This document shows, in pieces, positions 18,112 to 27,549 of a DNA stretch of 64,000 nt (position 1 is its first letter; each line of letters begins with the position of its first letter). The translations under genes and the position numbers were made by a program. The stretch spans positions 2,046,001 through 2,110,000 of the forward strand of contig CP065001.1 in NCBI GenBank assembly GCA_016700155.1. Reading direction: 5' to 3'. The stretch comes from Ignavibacteriales bacterium (GTDB taxonomy: Bacteria; Bacteroidota; Ignavibacteria; Ignavibacteriales; Ignavibacteriaceae). The notes under the pieces were generated by a model. That model was given only the letters and a program-made list of their open reading frames with translations. It ran no database searches and was not told where the DNA came from.

Positions 18112-18145
18112 AAAAGGCAGATATGTATAAACACACCTGCCTTTT
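18112..18145 (-). terminator. Intrinsic terminator after exbB-exbD-exbD
   Basis: Stem AAAAGGCAG / CTGCCTTTT (18112-18120 and 18137-18145), 16-base loop, followed by T-rich sequence in the minus direction. It lies just past the second exbD and separates it from yqeY. Confidence 0.8.
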
Positions 18146-18164
18146 AATTCAATTGTTAATACTA

Positions 18165-18578
18165 TTATAGTTTTATGGTTGAAGAGTAGTTAATCCTCAA
18201 ACAATAAGCGTCTCTTAACTCCTGCTGAATGTCAGTTACAAGACCCATATCAGCAGCTTTATCAATCCTCAATGAAACGATCACATTCGGAAGTTCCTGT
18301 CTCTTCTTATACATAATCGATTCAACTTCTTCAAGCAGAACGATACTGTCATTGATCTGCATACGTTTATCTTTACCAACCCATAGATATGATACGAGTC
18401 TTTTGTTCTCAATCTTTTCAATTGCCTGAGCTTCCGGCAATGAATAAGCTACAAGAACATCAACTTCTCTTAGTGTTGTAGTAACCATAAAAAATAGTAA
18501 GAGCATGAAAACTATATCAGGCATTGATGCGGTAGGAATTTCCTGCTTAGTACTGGCTCTTCTTTTTTCAAATTTCAT
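18165..18578 (-). CDS. exbD: ExbD/TolR family protein (second copy)
   Basis: 137 residues. One transmembrane helix with the essential Asp in the ASMPDIVFMLLLFFMVTTT motif (about residue 21), then a periplasmic domain. Forms the proton-driven motor with ExbB and energises TonB- or Tol-type envelope transport. Lies 19 bases downstream of the other exbD on the same strand. Confidence 0.9.
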   Translation of the reverse strand: MKFEKRRASTKQEIPTASMPDIVFMLLLFFMVTTTLREVDVLVAYSLPEAQAIEKIENKRLVSYLWVGKDKRMQINDSIVLLEEVESIMYKKRQELPNVIVSLRIDKAADMGLVTDIQQELRDAYCLRINYSSTIKL

Positions 18579-18597
18579 TATTGTCCTCGGACCTTAA

Positions 18598-19125
18598 TTA
18601 TTGAACCTTTTCCGGTTCAGCAAGTGAAATAATAATCGGGATTTTATCTTTAACAATTTCCTGGCTTTCAGGATCAAGATCATTATACTTCCTTCCAAAA
18701 TTCGCATTTGAATACTCATCACGAACTTCGAAATATGAAAGTTTGATCTGGTCAAGTGCCTGCACATAAATGTTATATACAGTTTTCCGGTCTGTTTTTA
18801 ACGAAACAATTAATTTTTTATTTGAAGGTAATTCAATTTTGGAAACAATCCTCGATTTAAGATTGTTTTTAATCATGTGTACAGGAATTACTGCACCATC
18901 GAGTAGAACATCCCCGTTTTCATTAATTAATATAGCTGCCATTCTTTCCTTTGATACGGGTGTTACTTCTGTCTCCGGGTCAAGTGGCTCGGGAAGTGTA
19001 ATACCAATACCGGTATCAACATCTATAACCGTTGCAACAAGGAAGAAAAGCAAAAGAAGGAAAGCTATATCTGCCATTGAACTGGTTGGTATAGCTGCTT
19101 CAGCAATTTTTTTCTTTTTAATCAT
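18598..19125 (-). CDS. exbD: ExbD/TolR family protein (first copy)
   Basis: 175 residues. The helix with the key Asp is in SSMADIAFLLLLFFLVATV (about residue 19). A longer periplasmic domain than the second copy. ATG start. It follows exbB by 39 bases. Paired exbD genes behind one exbB are common in the Bacteroidota group, where the two may form a heterodimer in the ExbB pore. Confidence 0.9.
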   Translation of the reverse strand: MIKKKKIAEAAIPTSSMADIAFLLLLFFLVATVIDVDTGIGITLPEPLDPETEVTPVSKERMAAILINENGDVLLDGAVIPVHMIKNNLKSRIVSKIELPSNKKLIVSLKTDRKTVYNIYVQALDQIKLSYFEVRDEYSNANFGRKYNDLDPESQEIVKDKIPIIISLAEPEKVQ

Positions 19126-19164
19126 TTTAAATACTCGTTTTGAAAAATAAAATTTTTGGTTTAG

Positions 19165-19860
19165 TTATTTTTTACGAGTCTTTAATTCATACAAAGCGTC
19201 AATAAGTTCTATTGAACTTTCTTCCATATCCCCAACCAACTTATCAATCCTGGAAACGAAGTAATTATAGAATACCTGGAGGATCATAGCAACAACGAGA
19301 CCGAACAATGTAGTTAGAAGAGCAACGGAAATACCTTCAGCAACAATTGCAGGAGAAATCTGTGCAGCTTCTTTAATAGCATCAAAAGCCTCGATCATAC
19401 CTTGAACTGTTCCTGTAAATCCAAGCATAGGTGCAATAGTAATAAACGTAGAAATCCAGATAAGTCCTTTTTCAAGGAATCCCATTTCAATTCCACCGTA
19501 AGCGATGATTGCTTTTTCAGCAGCGTCAAGTCCTTCATCAGCTCTTAAAAGACCTGCATGAAATACAGAAGCAATTGGTCCGCGGGTATTTGAGCAAACA
19601 TCTTTCGCCGCTTCAACTCCGCCTTCTTCAAGTGCTTTTCGTACTTTTACAATAAACTGTTTTGTGTTAACTCTAGCCCTTGAGAGGGTCCAGAATCTTT
19701 CGATACAAAAAGCAAGACCTATGACTAAACTTGCAAGAATTGGATGCATAAAGAAGCCACCTGCTTCATATTTTTCAGCTAGCCAATTCAATGCGCCTGT
19801 ATCATTAGTTGCTTGTGCGATTATATTAAGAGTCGATGAGAGAACACCTGTAAATTCCAT
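19165..19860 (-). CDS. exbB: MotA/TolQ/ExbB proton channel family protein
   Basis: 231 residues with three membrane segments (about 39-56, 131-155, 172-195; GFTGTVQGMIEAFDAI and EGISVALLTTLFGLVVAMI). Forms the pentameric proton channel of a TonB-type motor. ATG start with a strong TGGAGGT site about eight bases upstream. First gene of the exbB-exbD-exbD unit; no tonB gene is adjacent. Confidence 0.92.
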   Translation of the reverse strand: MEFTGVLSSTLNIIAQATNDTGALNWLAEKYEAGGFFMHPILASLVIGLAFCIERFWTLSRARVNTKQFIVKVRKALEEGGVEAAKDVCSNTRGPIASVFHAGLLRADEGLDAAEKAIIAYGGIEMGFLEKGLIWISTFITIAPMLGFTGTVQGMIEAFDAIKEAAQISPAIVAEGISVALLTTLFGLVVAMILQVFYNYFVSRIDKLVGDMEESSIELIDALYELKTRKK

Positions 19861-20028
19861 ATATACTTGACCTCCAAAATATTAAATAAGTTAAGCTAAC
19901 AAGTAGGAAAACCCTGCTAACTATTTCAAAAATATGGTGCTACATTAAGCATTATAGAAAACAAAGTCAACAAATTATTTGTTGCGATTTCTTTAAGAAA
20001 AACTTAAAAACACAGAATTTATTTGCTT

Positions 20029-20721
20029 TTAAATTGCAAACCTGTTTGTCAATTTTATAACATTTCCTGTAACAAAATTGAACCGGGTAAACAAATCATG
20101 AACGAGTTCTCCGACCTCTTCTGGTTTGATCCAGGAACTATAATCTGCTTCTTTCATCCAGTCTCTGTTGGCTGGAGTATCGATTATGTAAGGAGCCAAA
20201 GCATTAACACTCAGATTTATTTCTTTACCTTCAAGTGCAAGAGTTTTAACAAGGTGAATCAGAGCAGCTTTGGAAACTCCATAGACACCTTTACCCACTT
20301 CTTCTTTAAGACCTGTTAATGCCGCAGTAAAACAAATTGAACCTGCGAGAGAATCTTTTACAAGTTTTGAAAAATGTTTTGCGATTAAAAAACTGGTTTG
20401 AAGATTGATCGTCATCATTTTCTGATAATCAGCGATTTCAGCATCCCAGATTTTCCTTCCGCCAGAAAATCCGCCGATTGTGGAGTAAAGAAATAAAATT
20501 TTATCCTTGCCGGGACTGACTTTACTGAGAACATTCATAACATTGTCCTCTTCTGATAAGTCAGAAGTATCAATCAATACAACATTCTCTTTTTCTGTTT
20601 TTATTTTTGAAATGTCAAAATCGAAAAGATAAATTTTATCATAATTTTTTGATAAAAGAGATGATGTAATTCCTTTTCCCAGATAACCGCCTGCACCAAA
20701 AATTAAAAGCTCTCTTGTCAT
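20029..20721 (-). CDS. SDR family oxidoreductase
   Basis: 230 residues. Rossmann fold with GAGGYLGKGI (about 9-18) for the dinucleotide and the YGVSKAALIHLVKTLA active-site segment (Tyr and Lys three apart, about 146-150). The substrate is not apparent; the atypical AGGYLG loop and a catalytic-Ser position replaced by FTAALTG suggest a divergent member. ATG start, sharing one base with the stop of the upstream nuclease-like gene (TAATG), so translation is probably coupled. Confidence 0.8.
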   Translation of the reverse strand: MTRELLIFGAGGYLGKGITSSLLSKNYDKIYLFDFDISKIKTEKENVVLIDTSDLSEEDNVMNVLSKVSPGKDKILFLYSTIGGFSGGRKIWDAEIADYQKMMTINLQTSFLIAKHFSKLVKDSLAGSICFTAALTGLKEEVGKGVYGVSKAALIHLVKTLALEGKEINLSVNALAPYIIDTPANRDWMKEADYSSWIKPEEVGELVHDLFTRFNFVTGNVIKLTNRFAI

Positions 20722-21776
20722 TACATTTCTCCTTTCAAAATAAACTTTGCCGTTACAGGGAAATGATCACTGTATCCTCCAAGGTATCTTGAACCGCCGT
20801 AAGTCGGGAACGGTGTTCCGGCAAATTTTCCAGTGCGTGTAATCATCACTGAAGGTTTGAATACTTCAAATGAGTTGCACAGGTATTGTACTTTATTACT
20901 ATTAAAAAAGTTTCCCGTAATTATTATCTGGTCAAGCATATTCCAGTTATCCTGGTATTTATAACTTCCTGAACCGGATTTATATGGTATATATGCAAGG
21001 TTATATAACTGAGTGTCACTGATAACAACTGAAACGGAATCACCGCAGTTATCCGGTACAGCCCTCAAGTGATCAGTTATTGATTTATTATCAGGCATAT
21101 CATTAAAATCACCGATAATAATAATCTGTCGTTGTGAATTTAAATTAAGTAGTGAATCAACATTTTTACGCAGCACCTTTGCAGCATTTATTCTGTTTGG
21201 TTCCGATTCAGTTTCTCCGCCTCTTCTGGATGGCCAGTGATTTACAAAGACACATATAGTATCACCATATTTACTAAGCAAAGTACAACCAAGAATTAAT
21301 CTTGTCGGGTATCCGTCATCAAGATGTACTGTATCTCCTTTAACGGATAGTAATGTAAACTTATCGGAATTATAAATTAATCCGTTATCAATACCTCTTT
21401 CATCGGGTGCTTCTAATGCTGCTGTTTTATAATTAATATCATTAAGAAATTTAGAAGTTAGTGAATCTATCAGTGCCTGGTGTTCTATTTCGCAAACTCC
21501 CAGTATATCAGGACCGTAGCTATCGCCCATCATTCGAATCACTCTTGCAAGATTATATAGTTTTTTTTCTAATCTATCAGCAGTCCACTCTTTGTTTCCC
21601 GCAGGGAGGAACTCCTCATCGTTTTTAACAGGATCATCAACAACATCAAATAAGTTTTCGAGGTTCCAGAACCCAACTGTAATTGTGTCCGCCGTAGATT
21701 GCTGAGCACAGGAACACATTATTCCCGCAGTTGAGATGAACAGGATCATAAAAATTTTATACACTGATTTCTCCAT
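20721..21776 (-). CDS. Endonuclease/exonuclease/phosphatase (EEP) family lipoprotein
   Basis: 351 residues. Signal peptide with lipobox around GIMCSCAQ (Cys about 22 or 24), then an EEP fold: FWNLENLFDVVDDP, ILGVCEIEHQAL (metal-binding Glu), VNHWPSRRGGE, IIIGDFNDMPDN and GYSDHFPVTAKF (catalytic His). Extracytoplasmic nucleases and phosphodiesterases of this type scavenge nucleic acid or lipid phosphates; the substrate is not shown by the sequence. ATG start, ten bases after kup. Confidence 0.85.
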   Translation of the reverse strand: MEKSVYKIFMILFISTAGIMCSCAQQSTADTITVGFWNLENLFDVVDDPVKNDEEFLPAGNKEWTADRLEKKLYNLARVIRMMGDSYGPDILGVCEIEHQALIDSLTSKFLNDINYKTAALEAPDERGIDNGLIYNSDKFTLLSVKGDTVHLDDGYPTRLILGCTLLSKYGDTICVFVNHWPSRRGGETESEPNRINAAKVLRKNVDSLLNLNSQRQIIIIGDFNDMPDNKSITDHLRAVPDNCGDSVSVVISDTQLYNLAYIPYKSGSGSYKYQDNWNMLDQIIITGNFFNSNKVQYLCNSFEVFKPSVMITRTGKFAGTPFPTYGGSRYLGGYSDHFPVTAKFILKGEM

Positions 21777-21786
21777 CTATACTTTT

Positions 21787-23607
21787 CTAAATTTCTAATC
21801 GAGTTACCACACCATGTAATTTGTTGTACGGCAATTTATAAAATCTGACAAATGGCGGTGTTATCATTTTAATGAATGCAAATATCTTTAGGAAGAATTT
21901 CTTTGTTTCGATATCTTCAACACCATAGAAAATTGCTTTCTCATCAATATTGTTTTCTTTTAGTACGCCTGCAAGATCAAGTATTTCAAGATATCCCTGG
22001 AAGATTTCAAACCCTGATAATCCGGTTTCAATATTTTCTGTTTTCTTAACGCTAATTCCATACGGATGATCCGTTACATGAATTGAAACAAGTACATTGT
22101 TTTCGTAAATGATATTCCCTCTGATAATACAATGAACTACGTATGGAGGAATTTCATTCAGGTTCTTACTAAAGAATAGCGCTGTTCCTTTTATGTTGTT
22201 ACCAAGTTCATAAATCTGCTTGTAACTAATAAGAAACACATCCATTGGCAATGCACGGAATGATTTGTACATAGAATTGTTGCCTGTTATCCATAGTTTG
22301 ATCAACAGGAAGGGTATCAAAGCAATGATTATAGACCAGTAACCACCGTGCGGTACTTTGTCGAATACAGCAATCAGGAATATTACGTTCACCACAAAAA
22401 CAAAGATGGCTGCAATGAATTTTAATTTCCGTTTCTGAATTTTAAAAATCCATATCATGAACGTAGCACTGATAGTCATAGTCGCTGTAACAGCAAACCC
22501 GTAGGCAGCAGCAAGGTTAATTGATTTTTGAAAAATGAATATCATTAATAAAACAGCAATTAATAAACTCCAGTTAACAGCCCCGATATATATCTGGGAT
22601 TTAATTTTTGTTGAAGTGAATTTTACTTTCATCAATGGAAAGATGCGCGTTGTAATACCCTGGTACAACAGCGACATAACAGCACTTATCATTGCCTGTG
22701 ATGCAATGATAGTAGCAAGCAGTGTTATTATAAGAAAAGGTATATAAAAATAAGGCGAAATAGATTTCACCATTTCAAACAATATGAATCCTGATTTTTT
22801 ATGTGTCAGTAAAAATGCACCCTGACCGAAGTAGTTCGCTATTAACGCAAAGAATACAAAATACCACGCACGTCTTACTGGTTTACTTCCAAGATGTCCC
22901 ATATCCGCATACAGAGCCTCACCACCGGTTGCACACAATATTACTTCGCTTAGTATCAGAAATCCTGTTAACCCGTTATCGAGCATAAAGTTTATTGCAT
23001 AGTAAGGACTAACAGCCTCAATTACATGCATTGATTGTGACATAGAAATAATTCCGGAAACGAAAAGTGAACCAAACCATATTATCATTATTGGTCCGAA
23101 GGAAGATGCAACCTTATCTGTTCCCTTGGATTGAAATGAAAACAGAATTATTGTAATCACACAGGTGATGATCATTACTGCTTCAGTTTCGATGTGACCA
23201 AACCCGGGTATGAGTTCAAGTCCTTCAACAGCGGATAAAATACTTATTGCCGGAGTGATAACACCATCACCCATGAGTAGTGAAACACCAACAAGACCAA
23301 GAAAACCTGCAAATGCAATTTTCTTTGCTGATTTAATTGAGCCGGTTAATATTTCTTTTAAGACAATGATACCTCCCTCACCTTTAATACTTAAACTCAT
23401 TGCGAGCCATGCATATTCAATGGATACTATCACTATCAGCGTCCAAAAGATTAAGGATAATATTCCAAGGATATTTTCAACTGTGGGTGCAGTTAATGCA
23501 AATATGATTGTGAGTGTATATATCGGACTTGTTCCTATATCCCCAAATACAAGTCCCAGTGCTTTAATTATTTCTTTAACAGAGGAGTTAAGCTTTAAGA
23601 GATTCAT
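21787..23607 (-). CDS. kup: KUP/HAK-type potassium transporter
   Basis: 606 residues, about 12 transmembrane helices and a cytoplasmic C-terminal domain. The N-terminal LGLVFGDIGTSPIYTL is the family signature, and GEGGIIVLKEIL and GGEALYADMGHLG are also typical. A K+/H+ symporter in the inner membrane. ATG start. No c-di-AMP or other riboswitch is visible in the short 47-base gap upstream. Confidence 0.95.
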   Translation of the reverse strand: MNLLKLNSSVKEIIKALGLVFGDIGTSPIYTLTIIFALTAPTVENILGILSLIFWTLIVIVSIEYAWLAMSLSIKGEGGIIVLKEILTGSIKSAKKIAFAGFLGLVGVSLLMGDGVITPAISILSAVEGLELIPGFGHIETEAVMIITCVITIILFSFQSKGTDKVASSFGPIMIIWFGSLFVSGIISMSQSMHVIEAVSPYYAINFMLDNGLTGFLILSEVILCATGGEALYADMGHLGSKPVRRAWYFVFFALIANYFGQGAFLLTHKKSGFILFEMVKSISPYFYIPFLIITLLATIIASQAMISAVMSLLYQGITTRIFPLMKVKFTSTKIKSQIYIGAVNWSLLIAVLLMIFIFQKSINLAAAYGFAVTATMTISATFMIWIFKIQKRKLKFIAAIFVFVVNVIFLIAVFDKVPHGGYWSIIIALIPFLLIKLWITGNNSMYKSFRALPMDVFLISYKQIYELGNNIKGTALFFSKNLNEIPPYVVHCIIRGNIIYENNVLVSIHVTDHPYGISVKKTENIETGLSGFEIFQGYLEILDLAGVLKENNIDEKAIFYGVEDIETKKFFLKIFAFIKMITPPFVRFYKLPYNKLHGVVTRLEI

Positions 23608-23654
23608 ACAATATTTTTCATTTTACACAGAAGCGGACATAAGTTTAAATCGTT

Positions 23655-25196
23655 TTATACTTTCTTAAGTTCTGCTTCATTTAATCCATTGCCTTTTTCT
23701 GAGGATGAAATAACTACAGCAGTCAAAGCATCACCAGTTACGTTGGTAACTGTTCTGCTCATATCTAAAATTCTGTCAATACCCAGGATGAGTGCAATTC
23801 CTTCTTCGGGAATGCCTACTGATTTAAGAATAATTACCAGCATGATAATTCCGACTCCTGGCACGGGTGCTGTACCGATTGATGCAAGTACGGCTGTAAA
23901 TACAATTATTAGCTGTTGCGTGAAAGTCAGATCAATTCCAAATACCTGTGCAATAAAAACTGCAGCGACTCCCTGATAGAGAGCTGTTCCATCCATATTT
24001 ATTGTCGCACCTAAAGGTAAAATGAAACTTGTTATCGATTTTGGAACTCCGAGATTTTCCTGGCAGCATTCCATATTAACAGGAAGTGTTGCGGCGCTGG
24101 AACTAGTGCTGAATGCAATTGCCTGCGCTCTTCTTATTCCTTTAAAGAAGAAAAATATTTTCATCTTTGTAAAAATTTTCAGTAACAATGAATAAGTAAG
24201 AACAGTGTGAATTAACAGTCCGGCAATAACGGCAACAGCATACCAGATAAGTGTTTCAAGAATTTCAAACCCAAACTCACTCACTGTTGCTGATATCAAT
24301 GCGAACACACCGATCGGTGCGATTAACATAATGATATCAACAAGCTTGATCATTGCCTCACTCAATCCGTCAAAGAAGGAAAGAACGGGAGAAGATTTGT
24401 CTTTTGCGATCAGTGATAATGTAAGACCAACCAGCAAAGCAAAGAAAACAATCTGAAGCATTTCGCTTCCTGCAATTGCTGCGAATGGATTCCGGGGAAC
24501 AAGATTGACAATCTCTTTAGTAAAATCATAGTCACTGACCTTCTCTATATTCCCGGCAACATCCTCACTATAAACAGCAAGTAATTTCGATTTACTATCC
24601 TCTGCCATTCTATGTCCCGGCTGAAGAAGATTGGCAATCAGCAAACCGGTAGTTATTGCAAACGCGGTAGTGCCAATATAAAAGGCAATCGTCTTTCCCC
24701 CAATCCGCATAAACTTTCGTATATCACCGAGACTTGCAGCGCCGACAATTAATGAAGCAAGTACTAAAGGAATAGCGATCATATTCAGTAAGCGAATAAA
24801 TATATCTCCAACCCATTTTATGTATGACGGTATTGTCCTTTCTCTATCGACACTGATGACTTTGTTGATCGCAACAATTTCGGGCGGTGCATCCTTGTCC
24901 GTAAGAAGACGTACACCCCTGATGCGTACATCAAAAGGATAATTATTCTGTTTAGCTTTTTTAACGTAGGATAGTATTTCAAGCTGCTGATCGGTGAAGA
25001 AAACAACTGTGTCACGGTCAATTACATTTATCTGGAATTGTTTCCAATCAGAAAAAACTATTTTGTCTGTTCTGTCCTTATTTTGAAACGAAACTACGAG
25101 GCTATTCTTTTTAACACTAAAGATTGAACCGAATATTGCACCGAGAATAAGTGCTATAAGAATCTGGTTATGCAGTTTAGGAATTTTGATTTTCAT
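23655..25196 (-). CDS. Dicarboxylate/amino acid:cation symporter with an extra periplasmic insert
   Basis: 513 residues; family members usually have about 400-440. The DAACS signatures are present: SSSAATLPVNMECC (re-entrant hairpin 1), LPLGATINMDGTALYQGVAAVF (substrate/Na+ site) and a second hairpin GTAPVPGVGIIML. Takes up glutamate, aspartate or C4-dicarboxylates with Na+ or H+. Between helix 1 (about 10-27) and helix 2 (from about 120) there is an added stretch of roughly 90 soluble residues (DRTDKIVFSDWKQ, VIDRDTVVFFTDQQ, IRGVRLLTDKD) predicted to face the periplasm. ATG start. Confidence 0.92.
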   Translation of the reverse strand: MKIKIPKLHNQILIALILGAIFGSIFSVKKNSLVVSFQNKDRTDKIVFSDWKQFQINVIDRDTVVFFTDQQLEILSYVKKAKQNNYPFDVRIRGVRLLTDKDAPPEIVAINKVISVDRERTIPSYIKWVGDIFIRLLNMIAIPLVLASLIVGAASLGDIRKFMRIGGKTIAFYIGTTAFAITTGLLIANLLQPGHRMAEDSKSKLLAVYSEDVAGNIEKVSDYDFTKEIVNLVPRNPFAAIAGSEMLQIVFFALLVGLTLSLIAKDKSSPVLSFFDGLSEAMIKLVDIIMLIAPIGVFALISATVSEFGFEILETLIWYAVAVIAGLLIHTVLTYSLLLKIFTKMKIFFFFKGIRRAQAIAFSTSSSAATLPVNMECCQENLGVPKSITSFILPLGATINMDGTALYQGVAAVFIAQVFGIDLTFTQQLIIVFTAVLASIGTAPVPGVGIIMLVIILKSVGIPEEGIALILGIDRILDMSRTVTNVTGDALTAVVISSSEKGNGLNEAELKKV

Positions 25197-25282
25197 TAGA
25201 CAGCCGGGATTATTAATAAACTAGTTCCGTAACTCCCGAAATATACTATACTTTAATTAATCATATAAAAAGAATATAATAA

Positions 25283-25310
25283 CCTGGGGCAGCATAGCTT
25301 GTACCCCAGG
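25283..25310 (-). terminator. Probable intrinsic terminator after the micropeptide gene
   Basis: Stem CCTGGGG / CCCCAGG (25283-25289 and 25304-25310), 14-base loop, followed in the minus direction by a T/A-rich stretch ending TTCTTTTT. Lies 18 bases past the stop of the 39-residue frame and upstream of the symporter gene. Confidence 0.75.
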
Positions 25311-25327
25311 CTGTATTTTGTAACTGA

Positions 25328-25447
25328 TCAGCTGAAAAAGGAATAGAGCAGAAAACCAACCATACTAAGAAAACCGAGAGCAACTGTACTTATAAAAAAA
25401 TAAAAAGCAAAACCAGATGACTTTTCATCTTTGACGTTCTTTTCCAT
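25328..25447 (-). CDS. 39-residue single-helix membrane micropeptide
   Basis: The ATG at 25447 opens a frame of 39 codons ending in TGA at 25328. It starts MEKNVKDEKSSG (charged, cytoplasmic) and then gives one hydrophobic helix (about 13-37, FAFYFFISTVALGFLSMVG). AGGAA lies eight bases upstream and a terminator hairpin follows 18 bases after the stop, which together argue for a real gene. No family recognised. Similar tiny helices often act as subunits or regulators of membrane complexes; the symporter is the next gene downstream. Confidence 0.55.
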   Translation of the reverse strand: MEKNVKDEKSSGFAFYFFISTVALGFLSMVGFLLYSFFS

Positions 25448-25499
25448 TGTAATTCCTGTTTATTAATTATTAAATAATTGTGAACTAATAAATCAGGAG

Positions 25500-25844
25500 T
25501 TACTTATCCTTTGAAAAATGAGCTTGAATGAATGGTGAGAATTTTTGAACGAAGTAATCGGAAGTATTTATTTTTTGATTGAAGTATTTAAAGGTAAGAT
25601 TTTTATTGTAGTCACTGACTTCGTCTCTGAACAGAATACTCTTAAAAATCTTTGTCGATTTTTTTTCAAACTTATTAATTGAAGCCTGAAGGGCTATCGC
25701 TGAAGACGCTTCGAATAATCCGGAAGTTGAATTGTTTTGAAACCTGTTAAGGTCATATTGATTGCCAGAACCAGGATTTACAAATCCGGAAACAGTCACC
25801 CAAAAAAGAATAACAGAAATTATTTTAATTACTAAAGTTTTCAA
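25500..25844 (-). CDS. Small exported hypothetical protein
   Basis: 114 residues. Signal peptide (about 1-20, ending VSGFVNPGSG) and a soluble part rich in Asn, Ser, Lys and Phe. No family recognised. TTG start at 25844; no in-frame ATG lies near the signal peptide. 21 bases downstream of the DUF6265-like gene, with which it may be co-transcribed. Confidence 0.45.
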   Translation of the reverse strand: MKTLVIKIISVILFWVTVSGFVNPGSGNQYDLNRFQNNSTSGLFEASSAIALQASINKFEKKSTKIFKSILFRDEVSDYNKNLTFKYFNQKINTSDYFVQKFSPFIQAHFSKDK

Positions 25845-25865
25845 CTCTATTCTGCTATACTTTAT

Positions 25866-26312
25866 CTACTCTGATACTGAAATAAAATTAAATTCATTGC
25901 GTTTGGTTTTACCATTAAGCACACCTTCAATAGCCGCAGTTAATTTTCCATCACCGTGAAAATAATAAATAACTTTTTGAGGAAAATCATGTTCCTCATT
26001 AACAAATATAAATTTATTATCTGTAATATCTGTCAACACAAATAACGTCGGGGTTTGACCCGCAGGAACTGCAATGTACAGCCAGTAATCTCCAATTTTT
26101 TTCAGGCAGAGTCGCTCAATGATTTCTTTTGTTCCGTTTACTTCGACATAGCTTTCGCCGGAAAGTTCATTATCATTTACTATCACCCAATGCTCAAACA
26201 TTTCGGTTTTGTCGGAATCGATTTTCCATTTACCTGTGAAATGACTTTTAACATCACCGGTTTGTGCTAATACAAAGAACGGCACCAATAAAAGCAAAAT
26301 GATTTTTGTCAT
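25866..26312 (-). CDS. DUF6265-like exported protein
   Basis: 148 residues. Signal peptide (about 1-17, ending FFVLAQ), then a lipocalin-like beta domain with the pattern of DUF6265: GKWKIDSDKTEMFEHWVIVND, a WLYIAVPAGQTPTLF strand and FVNEEHDFPQKVIYYFHGDGKLTAAIEG. Function unknown in the family. ATG start with GAGAG upstream. The family call is from memory of the EHDFPQ and PAGQ motifs. Confidence 0.65.
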   Translation of the reverse strand: MTKIILLLLVPFFVLAQTGDVKSHFTGKWKIDSDKTEMFEHWVIVNDNELSGESYVEVNGTKEIIERLCLKKIGDYWLYIAVPAGQTPTLFVLTDITDNKFIFVNEEHDFPQKVIYYFHGDGKLTAAIEGVLNGKTKRNEFNFISVSE

Positions 26313-26345
26313 GATTAATCTCTCATAATATTTTTCTTAACTTAT

Positions 26346-27545
26346 TCATGATTCCAGCCAATGTTTATGAAGAACTATGATAGTGTTTTCTAATTCCTCT
26401 TTCCTGACAAGAATGGATAACCGGAATGAAGTTGTTGCCAACCCACTGAATTTTATTCCTGCATCAATCAAAACTTTTAACGATTCTGCAACAACACGGT
26501 TGTCGCGGTTGAATCCTTCGCCGATTATTGAAACTGCTGCGAATGAGTCATCAACAGTAAGTGAATCACCGAATAATTTTTTAAGTCCGGTTTGAACGCC
26601 ATTCCAGTTATGAATATTGTTCTTTGATATGATGAAAGAAACTTTTTGATGTTTATCATCTTCAACAAAACTTAACTCTTTCATCTGGATATTTTTTTCT
26701 TCAAGAAAAATTTGAAGGCGCTGGAATCTTGATGAAAGATCTTTGTCACTTAAGATAAATCTAACTATATCAGTCTCATGAACCACTGCAATCACAGAGG
26801 GTCTGTCGGCAGGTGCAGTTTCTCTAATTACGGTTTCTTTACCGGGAGTAAATGTACTCCTTGCATACAAAGCAATCTTCGCTTCTTTGGCAAATTGAAC
26901 AGCCTGTGCATTCAATACTTTTGCTCCGGCTTCGGACATTTCCTGCAATTGCTGATAAGAAATTTCAGGCAGATGTTTTGCTTCTTTTATAATGTTCGGA
27001 TCAGTTGTATAAACTCCATCAACATCAGAATAAATTTCACATCGCTCAGCTTTTAATGCTGCAGCAAGCGCAACCGCTGATGTATCAGATCCTCCCCTGC
27101 CGAGTGTTGTAATATCTCTTTTATAACTAACGCCCTGGAATCCGCCGATCACAACTATTTTTCCTTTTGCAAGTTCATCCTGGACTCTGAATGGTCGTAC
27201 TTCCATCACCCTTGCATCATTGTTTCTGTCATTTGTAACAATTCCTGATTGCGATCCGGTTAATGAAATTGCTTCAAACCCGAGATCATTAATCGCAATA
27301 CATAACAACGCCATAGTAATACGCTCGCCGGTACTCAAAAGCATATCAAGTTCGCGCTTGTCGGGGTTTTCGGAAAGTGACTTAGCCATTTCGATCAACT
27401 GATTTGTTGTTTTGCCCATTGCTGATACAACAGCAACAACATCAAAGTTCTGCTGCTTAAGCCCTACTATCATCCTGGCAATCTTTTTTAATTTTTCAGG
27501 ATCAGCGACACTGCTGCCGCCGTACTTTTGAACAATTATACTCAT
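26346..27545 (-). CDS. lysC: Aspartate kinase
   Basis: 399 residues. Phosphorylates aspartate, the first step towards lysine, threonine and methionine. Kinase domain with IVQKYGGSSVADPEKL and TLGRGGSDTSAVALAAAL, then ACT regulatory repeats (about 270-399). Single-function form, without homoserine dehydrogenase. ATG start, four bases after the dapH stop; last gene of dapA-dapB-dapH-lysC, so control of lysine synthesis at this operon is likely. Confidence 0.95.
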   Translation of the reverse strand: MSIIVQKYGGSSVADPEKLKKIARMIVGLKQQNFDVVAVVSAMGKTTNQLIEMAKSLSENPDKRELDMLLSTGERITMALLCIAINDLGFEAISLTGSQSGIVTNDRNNDARVMEVRPFRVQDELAKGKIVVIGGFQGVSYKRDITTLGRGGSDTSAVALAAALKAERCEIYSDVDGVYTTDPNIIKEAKHLPEISYQQLQEMSEAGAKVLNAQAVQFAKEAKIALYARSTFTPGKETVIRETAPADRPSVIAVVHETDIVRFILSDKDLSSRFQRLQIFLEEKNIQMKELSFVEDDKHQKVSFIISKNNIHNWNGVQTGLKKLFGDSLTVDDSFAAVSIIGEGFNRDNRVVAESLKVLIDAGIKFSGLATTSFRLSILVRKEELENTIIVLHKHWLES

Positions 27546-27549
27546 ATCA

